Of a stretch of DNA of 14,346 bases, positions 6,534 through 13,924 are shown piece by piece. A program made the position numbers and the translations under genes. The notes under the pieces are model-generated. The model worked only from the letters and a program-made list of their open reading frames with translations. It searched no databases and was not told the DNA's origin. The DNA lies in the NCBI GenBank assembly GCA_012960835.1, contig DUAL01000230.1, positions 1 through 14,346 on the forward strand, read 5' to 3'. Each line of letters starts with the position of its first letter. Positions within the stretch are counted from its first letter, which is position 1. The stretch is from Flavobacteriales bacterium. Its GTDB lineage: Bacteria; Bacteroidota; Bacteroidia; Flavobacteriales; BACL11.

Positions 6534-8453
6534 TTAATTCGATAATTTTAAGCTGACTTTCTCTAAACTTTCAACAGAGCCAACCACTGTAACAATATCG
6601 CCTTTGCGTAGCCGAGTAAAGCCATGACAAACCAGTGCACTTTCTTTTCGGTGAACCGATAAAATAATCACATCAGATGGGAAGCGTAAGTTTCTAAGTG
6701 CCATGCCATGAATCTGCTCGTCCGTAATTTCAATATCAATGGTGTCTTGATTTTCTTCCATACCAAGCAAGAGAGCAGTTGCTTGTGGTGAGCGTACAAA
6801 ATGGTCGAGCAAACTTACCATGGCGGTATTTGGCTCTACAATCTTTGCTCCCAATTTCTGGAATTTTTCAATATTTACTCTATTGTTAAGCCGAACAACG
6901 ATATTTTTGGTGCCTAAATTTTCATAAGAAATTTCACAAATGCTGTAGTTATCCTCATCTGTCATTAAGGTAACAATTGTGTTTGCTTTTTCGCATTCGA
7001 TTAGTGCACATGACTCCCTACTTAAAGAAGCAATATGAGCTATGTCCACTCCAGAAATACTCTTTACTTTTTCTTTACTGAGCATTGTAGCTATTTTTAC
7101 TTTCCATCCTTGATTTACCAATTGGGTAGCTAAAGCAATGGATTGGTTTTCGTATCCGAAAATTATGGCATCACGCACATCATCCCCATCTTTTGAATCA
7201 GCTTTGGTATGCCCCTCATTTACCAGATTTATCGACCATTTAAAAAGTGGCGGACCAAGCACTTGACTAATAACAATAATAGCAATAATTAGGGTTAGAA
7301 ACTCCTGCCCCCACACTTCAAATTCTGCTGCAACAATGGTTGCCAATCCCAGTCCTACTCCAGCTTGGGTTACAAAAGGCATCCAGCCCAACAAATTAAA
7401 TTTCATAGAATCCTTAGCCAACACCCCTCCAATAAAAGCCCCGAATACAATGCTTAATAATCGAACTAAAAATAAAAGGATTGCTATTTCCCAGACAGTA
7501 ATTAATATGTCAAAGGAAAGCGAAAGGCCAGTAAGTGTGAAGAAAGCAAGATAAACCGTGGGCCCTACTCTTGATACAATATCCGTAAATTCAAATCGGT
7601 ATTTTGAGAAATTAGATACCATAAAACTAGCGATAATACATATTATCAATGGCTCAATTAGCACTTCAACTCCAAATTTTATGTGAGAATAATTAGCTAC
7701 AAAATGTGCCAAAACATATACCAAATACCCAATAAGTAAGAGCAAAACAGATTTGATTTTTTTATCGTAAGCAAGTGATAGCATAAAGGACAAAAGTTTT
7801 CCTAAACCATAGCCCAAAGCAAAAGAAAGAGCAAGTTCTATCATTAATAAAGAAACAAAATCAAAGCCCATTTCCACCCCATTTACTAAGGACTTTGCTA
7901 TGGCAAATGCAATGGTAAATAAAATAATGACCAATACATCTTTGATTACTGTTACCCCAAGTGCGGTTTGGGTAAAAGGACCTTTGGCTCGCATTTCATT
8001 TATAATGGCAATGGCAGATGAAGGAGAACGAGCTACAAAAATAACGCCCATCATTATAGAGATAGCAAGATTTGTTTTGGAAGACAAGGTCGACATAAAA
8101 GCAATGTTCTCAGCCAAAAAGTAAATAATGGCTGTACTCATTACAAAAGTTACTATCAATTGTCCAAAAGTAATCCAAGCAATTTGCCTCACTCTGTTTC
8201 TTAACTCCTTTAAATATAATTCTGAACCAGCAGCAAAAGCAATAAATGCCAAAGCAATATCATTGATGAAGTCTAATTTTACATGCGCATTTTTTGGAAA
8301 CATCTGCAAAACAAAAGGTCCTGCAATTATCCCAATTATCAGTATTCCCGTAATAATAGGTAATCCAATTTTTTGGAATTCTTTCGATATCCTATTAGCT
8401 GCAATAGCAATAAGAGCAAAAGCCGCCAGAAATAAGTATGTTTCACTTATCAA
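6534..8453 (-). CDS. CPA2-type cation:proton antiporter with C-terminal RCK domains
   Basis: The 639-residue protein has two parts. Residues 5-410 are a membrane domain of about a dozen hydrophobic segments of the Na+/H+ exchanger fold, with ARSPSSAIAI at 141-150 and a membrane-embedded K171-D172 (VTVIKDVLVI) where the ion-coupling Asp of the superfamily is expected. Residues about 427-565 resemble a TrkA-N/RCK_N domain, and 570-635 an RCK_C domain (DIEITDEQIHGMAL … LRKGDIVTVVGS). The overall plan is like KefB/KefC, exchanging K+ or Na+ for protons at the inner membrane under nucleotide control. The nucleotide loop is degenerate: FGYENQS replaces the usual GxGxxG. The start appears to be TTG at 8453; there is no ATG upstream, and the next Met (residue 51) would remove the first membrane helix. 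Ion specificity cannot be read from the sequence. It heads the minus-strand run that continues with gcvT. Confidence 0.88.
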   Translation of the reverse strand: MISETYLFLAAFALIAIAANRISKEFQKIGLPIITGILIIGIIAGPFVLQMFPKNAHVKLDFINDIALAFIAFAAGSELYLKELRNRVRQIAWITFGQLIVTFVMSTAIIYFLAENIAFMSTLSSKTNLAISIMMGVIFVARSPSSAIAIINEMRAKGPFTQTALGVTVIKDVLVIILFTIAFAIAKSLVNGVEMGFDFVSLLMIELALSFALGYGLGKLLSFMLSLAYDKKIKSVLLLLIGYLVYVLAHFVANYSHIKFGVEVLIEPLIICIIASFMVSNFSKYRFEFTDIVSRVGPTVYLAFFTLTGLSLSFDILITVWEIAILLFLVRLLSIVFGAFIGGVLAKDSMKFNLLGWMPFVTQAGVGLGLATIVAAEFEVWGQEFLTLIIAIIVISQVLGPPLFKWSINLVNEGHTKADSKDGDDVRDAIIFGYENQSIALATQLVNQGWKVKIATMLSKEKVKSISGVDIAHIASLSRESCALIECEKANTIVTLMTDEDNYSICEISYENLGTKNIVVRLNNRVNIEKFQKLGAKIVEPNTAMVSLLDHFVRSPQATALLLGMEENQDTIDIEITDEQIHGMALRNLRFPSDVIILSVHRKESALVCHGFTRLRKGDIVTVVGSVESLEKVSLKLSN

Positions 8454-8476
8454 GATTAGAGGTTTTAGTTTTTGAG

Positions 8477-8484
8477 TAAATATA
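8477..8484 (-). promoter_or_regulatory. Weak candidate -7 element upstream of the antiporter gene
   Basis: On the minus strand TATATTTA matches TAnnTTTG at all but the last base and lies 23 nt before the proposed TTG start. It is the best candidate in the 143-nt gap between the LRR gene and the antiporter gene. No -33 match is seen. Confidence 0.25.
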
Positions 8485-8588
8485 GAAAAATTTAGTAAAC
8501 GTGATAAGTAAAAAAAGGAAAGATGGAAGATAGGAGGTAAATGAGAAATAGAACACGTAAATTTAGCAAAACATCATCAGAAAGAAAA

Positions 8589-8610
8589 TAGTTATATTAT
8601 TTAATAACTA
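8589..8610 (-). terminator. Weak AT-rich hairpin at the end of the LRR gene
   Basis: TAGTTAT and ATAACTA form a 7-bp perfect stem with an 8-nt loop, overlapping the last codons and stop of the LRR gene. On the minus strand it is followed by TTTTCTTTC. The stem has only one G-C pair, so termination efficiency is doubtful. Confidence 0.2.
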
Positions 8611-9217
8611 ACTTTTTCTCTACCGTTCCATCATCAAAAATATAAAGAAGAGGAGTATTTGGTTTTGGCGTGATTGTTCTGCCAAAAATATCCACCACTT
8701 TTAGTAATCTTTTGTTAGGAGATTTATCCTCAATTCCAGACACACTACAATTTGTACTAAAAGAAGTCCATGTATCTTTGGCCCAATTATAATCAGCCCA
8801 AACCACATCATCTACATCAATGCAGTTAAGTGATGGATTATTTATAGACATAAAATACCAAAGCCCTTGATTGTTTCCATTTCTCAGATCTAATGATGTT
8901 AATTGATTATTGCCACAAGAAACTTCAAATAGTTGTGTATTATTGGATAAATCTAAAAATGTAATTTGATTAGAATAACAAAATAATTCCCTAAGAGCAG
9001 AAAAATCTTCAATCCCTGTTAAATCAGCAATTGAACTAGATGGAATATTCAAATAAGTAATAGTATCAATTCCAGCAGTTTCTACATAATCATCAAATAC
9101 CCAATCCAGACCAAGGTTCATTAATTCTTGCTCAAAATTATCATCAGGAACATAAGTTTGTTGTGCATTACCAATAAAAGGCAGGAAAAGAAAAAGTGTA
9201 AATAAATATTTTTTCAT
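8597..9217 (-). CDS. Secreted leucine-rich-repeat protein with T9SS type A sorting tail
   Basis: I start at the ATG 9217-9215, giving 206 residues with a signal peptide (MKKYLFTLFLFLPFIGNAQ, cleavage near residue 19). An upstream in-frame start at 9271 would lie inside ispE and put a stretch before the signal peptide. After TYVPDDNFEQELMNLGLDW, a common N-terminal block in Bacteroidota LRR proteins, come two to three short repeats (LTGIEDFSALRELFCYSNQ, ITFLDLSNNTQLFEVSCGNNQ, LTSLDL; residues 66-111), then NNPSLNCIDVDD. The C-terminal 35 residues (LLKVVDIFGRTITP … DDGTVEKKLVIK) are a type A sorting domain for the type IX secretion system, so the protein should be cleaved and released or attached at the cell surface. 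It is short for this family, with few repeats. No enzymatic motif is seen; a binding role is likely but the ligand is unknown. It lies 13 nt after ispE. Confidence 0.85.
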   Translation of the reverse strand: MKKYLFTLFLFLPFIGNAQQTYVPDDNFEQELMNLGLDWVFDDYVETAGIDTITYLNIPSSSIADLTGIEDFSALRELFCYSNQITFLDLSNNTQLFEVSCGNNQLTSLDLRNGNNQGLWYFMSINNPSLNCIDVDDVVWADYNWAKDTWTSFSTNCSVSGIEDKSPNKRLLKVVDIFGRTITPKPNTPLLYIFDDGTVEKKLVIK

Positions 9218-9221
9218 AGCA

Positions 9222-9229
9222 CAAATATA
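9222..9229 (-). promoter_or_regulatory. -7-like element just before the LRR gene start
   Basis: Minus-strand TATATTTG is an exact TAnnTTTG match, but it ends only 4 nt before the ATG at 9217. Initiation there would give a leaderless or nearly leaderless mRNA. No -33 TTTG at the correct distance; a TTTG at 9242-9239 is too close. Otherwise the gene would be cotranscribed with ispE. Confidence 0.3.
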
Positions 9230-9230
9230 G

Positions 9231-9980
9231 TTATTTTTCAAAAAACCCATAAATAGTAGACCCACTACCACTCATAGCGGCATAAATAGCACCCTCCTTA
9301 TAAAGTTGTTCTTTTATGCTTTGGAGTTTCGGATGTTTAATAAAGATGCTTTTTTCAAAATCATTTTTAATCTTTCCTTTCCACTTTTCTATAGGGAGTT
9401 TTATTAGTTCTCTTAAAGGGTTTTCTGGTATTTTTGGGCTAACTCCTGCATAAGCTTCTCCTGTTGAAATATGAATCCCAGGCATTACCAAGCGTATTTC
9501 AAAGACACTTAAATCCAAATCAATAGGGCTTAGTTTTTCTCCAATCCCTTCTACCAATGCTGGTCTATCATCAATAAAAAAGGGGCAATCAGCACCTAAT
9601 TGTAAAGCATATTTTTTAAGTTGGGTTTTGTTTAGCTCTAATTCAAAAAGCTGATTTAAACCCATCAACGTTAGTGCAGCATCAGCCGAACCGCCACCCA
9701 AACCAGCCCCAATGGGAATGTGTTTGTGCAACTGAATTGCTACATTCGAAATAGAAAAATCTTTTTTTAATAAATGGAATGCTTTTTCACACAAATTCTC
9801 CCCTTTTGGAATATCAATCCCCTTTTTCACAAAGGAAAAATGTTGTTGCTCTGTTATTTCCAAAACATCATAGCACTGCTTTACAGGATAAAAAATAGAA
9901 GAAATCCCATGATAACCATCTTCTCTTTTACCAAGAATATTCAGCCCTATATTTATTTTTGCATGTGGAAAAAGTATCAT
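9231..9980 (-). CDS. ispE: 4-diphosphocytidyl-2-C-methyl-D-erythritol kinase
   Basis: IspE phosphorylates CDP-methylerythritol with ATP in the non-mevalonate (MEP) pathway to isopentenyl diphosphate. The 249-residue protein has the GHMP-kinase signatures in order: HAKINIGLNILGKREDGYH (6-24) with the catalytic-site Lys and Asn, the ATP-binding glycine loop PIGAGLGGGSADAA (89-102), LGADCPFFI with the expected catalytic Asp (D131), and the C-terminal AAMSGSGSTIYGFFEK loop (234-249). It is somewhat shorter than the usual 260-290 residues, mainly at the C-terminus, which stops right after the third GHMP motif. The ATG at 9980 gives a normal N-terminus. A perfect -7 element 20 nt upstream faces away from accA, so ispE and accA are divergently transcribed. 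The presence of IspE shows that this organism uses the MEP pathway. Confidence 0.95.
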   Translation of the reverse strand: MILFPHAKINIGLNILGKREDGYHGISSIFYPVKQCYDVLEITEQQHFSFVKKGIDIPKGENLCEKAFHLLKKDFSISNVAIQLHKHIPIGAGLGGGSADAALTLMGLNQLFELELNKTQLKKYALQLGADCPFFIDDRPALVEGIGEKLSPIDLDLSVFEIRLVMPGIHISTGEAYAGVSPKIPENPLRELIKLPIEKWKGKIKNDFEKSIFIKHPKLQSIKEQLYKEGAIYAAMSGSGSTIYGFFEK

Positions 9981-10000
9981 CTAAAATTAGTTTTCAACAA

Positions 10001-10008
10001 CAAAGGTA
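10001..10008 (-). promoter_or_regulatory. Predicted -7 element for ispE
   Basis: Minus-strand TACCTTTG is an exact TAnnTTTG match 20 nt before the ispE ATG, inside the 98-nt divergent region shared with accA. No clear -33 TTTG on this strand. Confidence 0.5.
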
Positions 10009-10048
10009 ATCACATCCTTTTTTTTGGCGTAAGAAATATCATTTTATT

Positions 10049-10056
10049 TAACTTTG
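10049..10056 (+). promoter_or_regulatory. Predicted promoter for accA-dnaB operon
   Basis: TAACTTTG is an exact TAnnTTTG match 22 nt before the accA ATG. A TTTG at 10023-10026 could serve as the -33 element, with a spacer of 22 nt that is slightly long. It faces away from the ispE promoter. No other good promoter is seen before dnaB or the gene after it. Confidence 0.55.
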
Positions 10057-10078
10057 TTCCCCTTATTAATTTTTAACT

Positions 10079-11032
10079 ATGGAATATTTAGAGTTTGAGA
10101 AACCTTTAGAAGAGCTTGTTCTGCAAATGGAGAAAGCACAAGAATTAAGCAAAGAAAGTGAGGTGGATGTAAGTGCTACCATCAAGGGTTTGGAGAAGAA
10201 ATTAGAAAAATGCCGTAAGGATATTTACAGAAATTTGAGTCCTTGGCAAAAGGTGCAGCTCTCGCGCCATCCAAATCGTCCTTATACTTTGGATTATATT
10301 CAGGCAATTACAAAAGGAGATTTTGTAGAGTTGCATGGCGATAGAGGAGTAAAAGATGACAAGGCAATGATTGGCGGTTGGGGAACTATTGATGGAAAAT
10401 CGGTCATGCTTATCGGCCAACAAAAGGGGCGAAACACTAAACAAAGACAGTATAGAAATTTTGGTATGTCCAACCCAGAAGGATACCGAAAAGCACTCCG
10501 ATTGATGCGAATGGCTGAAAAATTTGGCAAGCCAATAATTTGCTTAATTGATACCCCAGGCGCATTCCCAGGATTAGAGGCAGAGGAAAGAGGACAAGGA
10601 GAAGCCATTGCCAGAAACATCATTGAAATGCTACAAATTAAGGTGCCTATTATTTGCATTATAATTGGGGAAGGCGCTTCTGGTGGGGCATTGGGCATTG
10701 GGGTTGGCGATAAAGTATTGATGCTCGAAAATACTTGGTATTCGGTTATTTCTCCTGAAAATTGTTCTACCATTTTGTGGCGTAGTTGGGATTACAAAGA
10801 GCAAGCAGCTGATGCACTAAAACTTACAGGAGAGGATATGCTAAAAAATAAATTGGTGGATGGAATAATAAAAGAACCAATTGGTGGAGCACATGCATTC
10901 CCTGAAAAAATGTATAGAATCTTGAAAAAAGAAATTATAAGTCAGATTGACGATTTAGCAGACTTAGATGCTGAGAAATTAGTAGAAAACAGAATGAATA
11001 AATTCTCAAAAATGGGAGTGATAAAAAATTAA
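10079..11032 (+). CDS. accA: Acetyl-CoA carboxylase carboxyltransferase subunit alpha
   Basis: AccA with AccD transfers the carboxyl group from biotin to acetyl-CoA to form malonyl-CoA, the first committed step of fatty acid synthesis. The 317-residue length is typical. The N-terminal helical region (EFEKPLEELVLQMEKAQEL) leads to LSPWQKVQLSRHPNRPYTLDYI (53-74), HGDRGVKDDKAMIGG (86-100), IGQQKGRNTKQ (112-122), IDTPGAFPGLEAEERGQGEAIA (157-178) and the crotonase-type GEGASGGALGIGVGD (197-211) with its oxyanion-hole glycines. All conserved blocks are present. The start ATG at 10079 follows a predicted promoter and an A/T-rich leader. The stop is 3 nt before the dnaB start, so accA and dnaB are one transcript. 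accD is not in the window. Confidence 0.97.
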   Translation: MEYLEFEKPLEELVLQMEKAQELSKESEVDVSATIKGLEKKLEKCRKDIYRNLSPWQKVQLSRHPNRPYTLDYIQAITKGDFVELHGDRGVKDDKAMIGGWGTIDGKSVMLIGQQKGRNTKQRQYRNFGMSNPEGYRKALRLMRMAEKFGKPIICLIDTPGAFPGLEAEERGQGEAIARNIIEMLQIKVPIICIIIGEGASGGALGIGVGDKVLMLENTWYSVISPENCSTILWRSWDYKEQAADALKLTGEDMLKNKLVDGIIKEPIGGAHAFPEKMYRILKKEIISQIDDLADLDAEKLVENRMNKFSKMGVIKN

Positions 11033-11035
11033 GAA

Positions 11036-12502
11036 ATGGCAAAACAGACTACAAGAAAATTAAAAAGTGTAAATGGTAAAATTGATGGAAAACTTCCGCC
11101 TCAGGCTATTGAATTAGAAGAAGCAGTTTTAGGCGCATTGATGCTAGACAATGAAGCGCTTTCAGATACCATTGATATTTTAAAGCCCGAATATTTTTAC
11201 AGAATGGAACATCAAAAAATATTTGATGCCATCATTGTTTTATTTAACGAAAGTAAGCCAGTCGATATTCTTACCGTTATTGAACAGCTGAAAAAAATGG
11301 GGGCATTAGAAAATATTGGTGGTGCTTTTTACATTACTGGACTTACTAATAGTGTGGCTTCCTCAGCCAATACCGAATACCATGCACGAATAATTGTAGA
11401 AAAATTTATCCAACGCTCACTCATTCAAATTTCCAGCAATATCATAAAAGATTCCTTTGATGAAACCATTGATGTATTTGATTTGTTGAGTAAAGCCGAG
11501 CAAGATTTATTTAGCGTAACGGAAGGAAGTTTGAGAAAAAGTTACGATAAAATGAGTGTACTGATTACTAATGCCATACAAAGTATTGAGGAATTAAAAA
11601 ACAAAAAAGATGGGCTAAGTGGTGTCCCTTCTGGTTTTTCAAAATTGGATCGCGTAACTTCAGGTTGGCAAAAATCCGATTTAATTATTATAGCAGGCAG
11701 ACCAGGTATGGGGAAAACAGCTTTGGCACTTACCATGGCTCGAAACATTGCCATTAATCATAAAACTCCGATTGGGATTTTCTCTTTGGAAATGTCTTCC
11801 GACCAATTGGTAAACCGACTAATTTCAAGCGAATCTGAAATACCATCAGGCAAACTAAGAAAAGGAAATTTAGAGGAATATGAGTTTGTGCAATTGCATG
11901 AAAAAATTAGAGATTTAGCAGAAGCGCCCATCTATATTGACGATACGCCAGGACTTTCTGTTTTTGAACTCAGGGCAAAAGCCAGAAGGTTGGTAAAAAA
12001 TCATGGCGTTCAAATTATTATTGTCGATTATTTACAACTAATGACTGCCGGAGGAAACAAAAGCGGAAACAGAGAACAAGAAATCAGCACAATATCCCGC
12101 TCCTTAAAAGGAATAGCCAAAGAATTAAAGATTCCTGTCATTGCACTTTCGCAAGTAAATAGGGGTGTAGAATCCAGAACTTCAACCAGCAAACGGCCAA
12201 TACTTGCCGATTTGCGTGAATCAGGAGCAATTGAGCAAGATGCTGATATTGTTAATTTCATTTATCGTCCTGAATATTATAAAATTTATGAATGGGAAAA
12301 CTCAGATGATTCAAGAGGACAGGCGGAAATAATTATTGCCAAACACCGAAATGGATCCTTGGAAAATATTCGACTCAAATTTATAAGCAACTTAGCAAAA
12401 TTCTCAGATCTTGATTATTTTGATGGCGTGAATGAGGATGGAAGTCTTGGGGATGAACCATCATTTATTTCGCATTCATCAAGTATGAATGATGATGAAT
12501 AA
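11036..12502 (+). CDS. dnaB: Replicative DNA helicase DnaB
   Basis: The 488-residue protein is the hexameric ring helicase that unwinds DNA 5'-to-3' at the replication fork and recruits primase. The N-terminal domain starts after a basic tail with LPPQAIELEEAVLGALMLD (20-38). The C-terminal RecA-like motor has Walker A GRPGMGKT (221-228), FSLEMSSDQLVNRLISSES (249-267), Walker B IIIVDYLQLM (327-336), LSQVNRGVESR (371-381) with the sensor Gln, and ADLRESGAIEQDAD with the arginine finger region (391-404). No intein interrupts the motor, which is worth noting because dnaB is a common intein site. The C-terminus is a Ser/Asp-rich tail. It is 3 nt after accA and its last codons overlap the start of the next gene, so the three genes are probably cotranscribed. 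Confidence 0.97.
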   Translation: MAKQTTRKLKSVNGKIDGKLPPQAIELEEAVLGALMLDNEALSDTIDILKPEYFYRMEHQKIFDAIIVLFNESKPVDILTVIEQLKKMGALENIGGAFYITGLTNSVASSANTEYHARIIVEKFIQRSLIQISSNIIKDSFDETIDVFDLLSKAEQDLFSVTEGSLRKSYDKMSVLITNAIQSIEELKNKKDGLSGVPSGFSKLDRVTSGWQKSDLIIIAGRPGMGKTALALTMARNIAINHKTPIGIFSLEMSSDQLVNRLISSESEIPSGKLRKGNLEEYEFVQLHEKIRDLAEAPIYIDDTPGLSVFELRAKARRLVKNHGVQIIIVDYLQLMTAGGNKSGNREQEISTISRSLKGIAKELKIPVIALSQVNRGVESRTSTSKRPILADLRESGAIEQDADIVNFIYRPEYYKIYEWENSDDSRGQAEIIIAKHRNGSLENIRLKFISNLAKFSDLDYFDGVNEDGSLGDEPSFISHSSSMNDDE

Positions 12503-13754
12503 GAAAAATTTCTTACTGATAATTCTCCTTTTCTTTTGCTCTAAATTGTGGGCAGCATACCTACTCATTCCAATGGATGAGGGGCAAAAAAACCATCTGA
12601 AAGCATACGGAATTGCATATTATACTTTGCAAAATGACATTAAAGTAGATTGGCTACTAAATTACAGAGGGGGGAGCTTTTTGATAAAACATTATCCTGA
12701 AATTGAAAATGAATGTAGTATCAGAGGAGTAAGTTATGAGATTATTGCAGATGTGCAATCCACACAAATCTTGACTTCCATTGCAAGCCCAGAAGTAAAT
12801 CAAGATGTAGTAAGATTGGAAAAAGCACCAAAAGTGGCTATCTATTCTCCAAAAAATAAACAACCTTGGGATGATGCTGTTACGCTCGCGCTAAAATATG
12901 CTGAGATTCCATATGAGGTAGTGTATGATGAGGAAGTGCTTTCGGGCTTATTACCGCTTTTCGATTGGCTTCATCTTCATCATGAGGATTTCACTGGGCA
13001 ATACGGAAAATTCTATGTTTCTTTCAAAAATGCAACTTGGTATAAAGAACAAAAAAGGTTGTATGAACAATCGGCAAAAAATGCAGGATTTTCAAAAGTT
13101 TCTCAGCATAAATTGGCAGTGGCTAAAAAAATAAAAGAGTTTACTGCCGGTGGTGGATTTTTGTTTGCCATGTGTTCCGCTACCGATTCCTACGATATTG
13201 CATTAGCTGCTGAAGGAGTGGATATTTGCGCACATATGTTTGATGGTGATGCTCCTGACCCCAACGCACAAGAAAAATTAAACTTTGAAAAAACTTTTGC
13301 TTTTAAAGATTTTACTTTGGTTAAAAACCCTAACCAGTATGAATTTTCCTCTATTGACGCAACCCAAACTAGAAGGATAAAAAGAGAAATTGATTTTTTT
13401 ACACTCTTTGATTTTTCAGCAAAATGGGATCCTGTTCCTACCATGCTCTGCCAAAACCATATGCAGGTAATTGCAGGATTTATGGGGCAAACCACTTCTT
13501 TCAAAAAACAGTACATAAAATCGAATGTATTAGTTATGGGAGAAACAAACGCCACAAATGAAGCGCGCTATATTCACGGAAAATTTGGCAATGGTACTTG
13601 GACTTTTTACGGAGGACACGACCCTGAGGATTATCAGCATAAAGTAGGAGATCCTCCAACCGATTTGAACTTACATCCAAACTCGCCAGGATACCGTTTA
13701 ATCTTGAATAATATTCTATTCCCTGCTGCTAAAAAGAAAAAGCAAAAGACATAG
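12489..13754 (+). CDS. Conserved secreted Bacteroidota protein, often labelled 'asparagine synthetase B'
   Basis: The product has up to 421 residues. Three consecutive ATGs (12489, 12492, 12495) all lie inside the end of dnaB and precede a signal peptide (NKKNFLLIILLFFCSKLWA|AY). I recognise the chain as a family widespread in Bacteroidota, with conserved blocks AYLLIPMDEGQKNHLKAYGIAY, WLLNYRGGSFL, SPKNKQPWDDAV, FDWLHLHHEDFTGQYGKF, GGGFLFAMCSATDSYDIALAAE and FYGGHDPEDYQHKVGDP. Databases often call it asparagine synthetase B, but I see neither an N-terminal catalytic Cys of a class II glutaminase domain nor an SGGxDS ATP loop, and the protein is exported; that name is probably wrong. The alternation of beta-strand and helix and the C-terminal GHDPEDY … YRLILNNILF pattern might fit a ThuA/glutamine-amidotransferase-like fold (inference). 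True role unknown. The C-terminus is Lys-rich (AAKKKKQKT). It ends the accA-dnaB operon before a terminator. Confidence 0.8.
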   Translation: MMMNKKNFLLIILLFFCSKLWAAYLLIPMDEGQKNHLKAYGIAYYTLQNDIKVDWLLNYRGGSFLIKHYPEIENECSIRGVSYEIIADVQSTQILTSIASPEVNQDVVRLEKAPKVAIYSPKNKQPWDDAVTLALKYAEIPYEVVYDEEVLSGLLPLFDWLHLHHEDFTGQYGKFYVSFKNATWYKEQKRLYEQSAKNAGFSKVSQHKLAVAKKIKEFTAGGGFLFAMCSATDSYDIALAAEGVDICAHMFDGDAPDPNAQEKLNFEKTFAFKDFTLVKNPNQYEFSSIDATQTRRIKREIDFFTLFDFSAKWDPVPTMLCQNHMQVIAGFMGQTTSFKKQYIKSNVLVMGETNATNEARYIHGKFGNGTWTFYGGHDPEDYQHKVGDPPTDLNLHPNSPGYRLILNNILFPAAKKKKQKT

Positions 13755-13774
13755 AATTTATTAAATCCAAAACA

Positions 13775-13810
13775 AAAAAAGTCCTGCTTTTTTCAAAACA
13801 GGACTTTTTT
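13775..13810. terminator. Bidirectional terminator between the dnaB operon and the rrn operon
   Basis: Inverted repeat GTCCTG (13781-13786) / CAGGAC (13799-13804), extended by an A6 tract on the left and a T6 tract on the right, with a 12-nt loop. On the plus strand the T run ends the accA-dnaB operon 21 nt after its last stop. On the minus strand the complement of the A run gives a U tract just beyond the 5S rRNA, so the same hairpin should end the rrn transcript. Confidence 0.85.
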
Positions 13811-13814
13811 AAAA

Positions 13815-13924
13815 AGGCGGCAACGACCTACTCTCCCAGATATCACTCTAGTACCATCGGCGCAACTGGGCTTAACTTCTCTGTTCGAAATGGGAAGAGG
13901 TGGACACCAGTGCTATAGTCACCA
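13815..13924 (-). rRNA. rrf: 5S ribosomal RNA
   Basis: The minus strand reads GGTGACTATAGCACTGGTG near the 5' end and ends in GGTCGTTGCCGCC, about 110 nt. Core 5S segments are visible: CACCTCTTCCCATTTCGAAC (loop B/C region), GAGAAGTTAAGCCCAG and GCCGATGGTACT, followed by TGGGAGAGTAGGTCG. The 5' GGTGAC pairs with 3' GTTGCC to form helix I. Exact ends are uncertain by a few bases. It lies about 56 nt downstream of the 23S 3' end and next to a terminator, as expected for the last gene of a 16S-23S-5S operon. Confidence 0.95.

Noticed and set aside
8531..8591. A 16-codon plus-strand frame starting ATG at 8541 behind AGGAGG-TAA, in the gap between the antiporter and LRR genes
   Set aside because: The Shine-Dalgarno-like sequence is too close to the ATG, this phylum makes little use of such sites, the peptide is short and merely basic, and no plus-strand promoter is evident. 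Probably chance.
9218..9271. N-terminal extension of the LRR protein from an upstream start at 9271
   Set aside because: It overlaps the ispE 3' end and precedes a good signal peptide at MKKYLF; 9217 is the better start.
10300..10773. Long minus-strand open frame opposite accA (157 codons), and similar ones opposite dnaN (1001-1531) and the secreted protein (13190-13555)
   Set aside because: They are antisense shadows of strongly conserved genes, with low-complexity composition and no recognisable domain.
11036..12502. Possible intein in dnaB
   Set aside because: The Walker A to Walker B region is continuous and of normal length.
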